Shown here: piece by piece, positions 60,573-60,629 of the stretch | How the letters are laid out: each line of letters starts with the position of its first letter | Numbering within the stretch: the first letter of the stretch is position 1 | Source of the DNA: a bacterium | GTDB taxonomy: Bacteria > Desulfobacterota > Binatia > HRBIN30 > CADEER01 | Length of the DNA: 60,629 nt | Direction: 5' to 3' | Assembly (NCBI GenBank): GCA_030430165.1 | Contig: JAUIGL010000033.1 | Location: 1-60,629, forward strand | Notes under the pieces: model-generated | What the model saw: only the letters and a program-made list of their open reading frames with translations | Databases searched by the model: none | Told to the model about the DNA's origin: nothing | Made by a program: the position numbers and the translations under genes

Positions 60573-60629
60573 GTGGGCGCGACGGCGTATCGGGCGATAC
60601 GTCGAGCGCTCGGCGCCGCAGCGATCGCG
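60573..60629 (+). CDS. Possible start of a gene running off the window
   Basis: From a GTG at 60573 the frame stays open to the last base and reads GATAYRAIRRALGAAAIA, which resembles the beginning of a signal peptide. The AAGGAGG just before is too close to be a good ribosome-binding site for this codon. Only 19 codons are visible, so this is a guess. Confidence 0.2.
   Translation, partial: MGATAYRAIRRALGAAAIA

Overview
The window is a piece of a GC-rich chromosome from an uncultured-looking, Gram-negative, deltaproteobacteria-like lineage. My best guess is the Candidatus Binatota/Desulfobacterota_B neighbourhood, with a myxobacterium-like relative as second choice. The guess rests on several traits: secreted proteins with Thr-Pro linkers, dockerin-like EF-hand repeats and a MYXO-CTERM-like tail; an outer-membrane DUF1302/DUF1329/RND/Ycf48-like cluster; GatCAB, a class II ribonucleotide reductase and DciA; and many intergenic palindromic repeats. 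No rRNA, tRNA, CRISPR array or integrase was recognised.

Layout. 1-1062: the 3' end of an acyl-CoA ligase and a small ABM-fold protein. 1182-4187 (minus): two secreted proteins, one Cys-rich and one a TolB-like propeller with a dockerin-like end. 4317-7531 (minus): gatC-gatA-gatB. 7676-10757: YraN, a CMD-family protein, DUF202, a sulfotransferase and dodecin, with a small non-autonomous insertion element at 8910-9191. 11122-18108: a pair of very large lipoproteins, one Tat-exported, the other with a beta-propeller placed between two pentapeptide-repeat segments. 18167-23164: methyltransferase, old yellow enzyme, SerS and a DHH phosphoesterase. 23316-26904: an OpuC/EgtU-type transporter divergent from egtD. 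26988-33526: RNase D, DciA, NrdJ, a TetR regulator and a lytic transglycosylase.

33490-40425 is an accessory island. A 43-bp perfect direct repeat, copied from the 3' end of the transglycosylase gene, brackets a frameshifted RHS/YD-repeat gene, a small ClpX-type zinc-finger gene placed 3 nt after it, and an intergenic graveyard with an orphan RHS fragment and REP-like motifs. Next come clpB (minus), a striking array of short hairpins (43183-43433) in which a constant heptamer separates variable palindromes, and a tiny charged protein.

43651-51033 (minus) is a probable trans-envelope transport locus: outer-membrane barrel (DUF1302), Ycf48-like propeller, RND/MMPL permease and DUF1329 periplasmic protein. 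51114-60469 (plus) holds an unknown secreted protein, an FAD oxidoreductase, an MBL-fold hydrolase, an SbcD/SbcC-like (YhaO/YhaN-like) pair and a CBM9-like secreted protein.

The strongest unexplained signals are in non-coding DNA. Palindromic elements repeatedly sit exactly on gene 3' ends, sometimes supplying the stop codon, and many of their hairpins close on GNA triloops on one strand. Functions are assigned by reading motifs only; no database search was possible.
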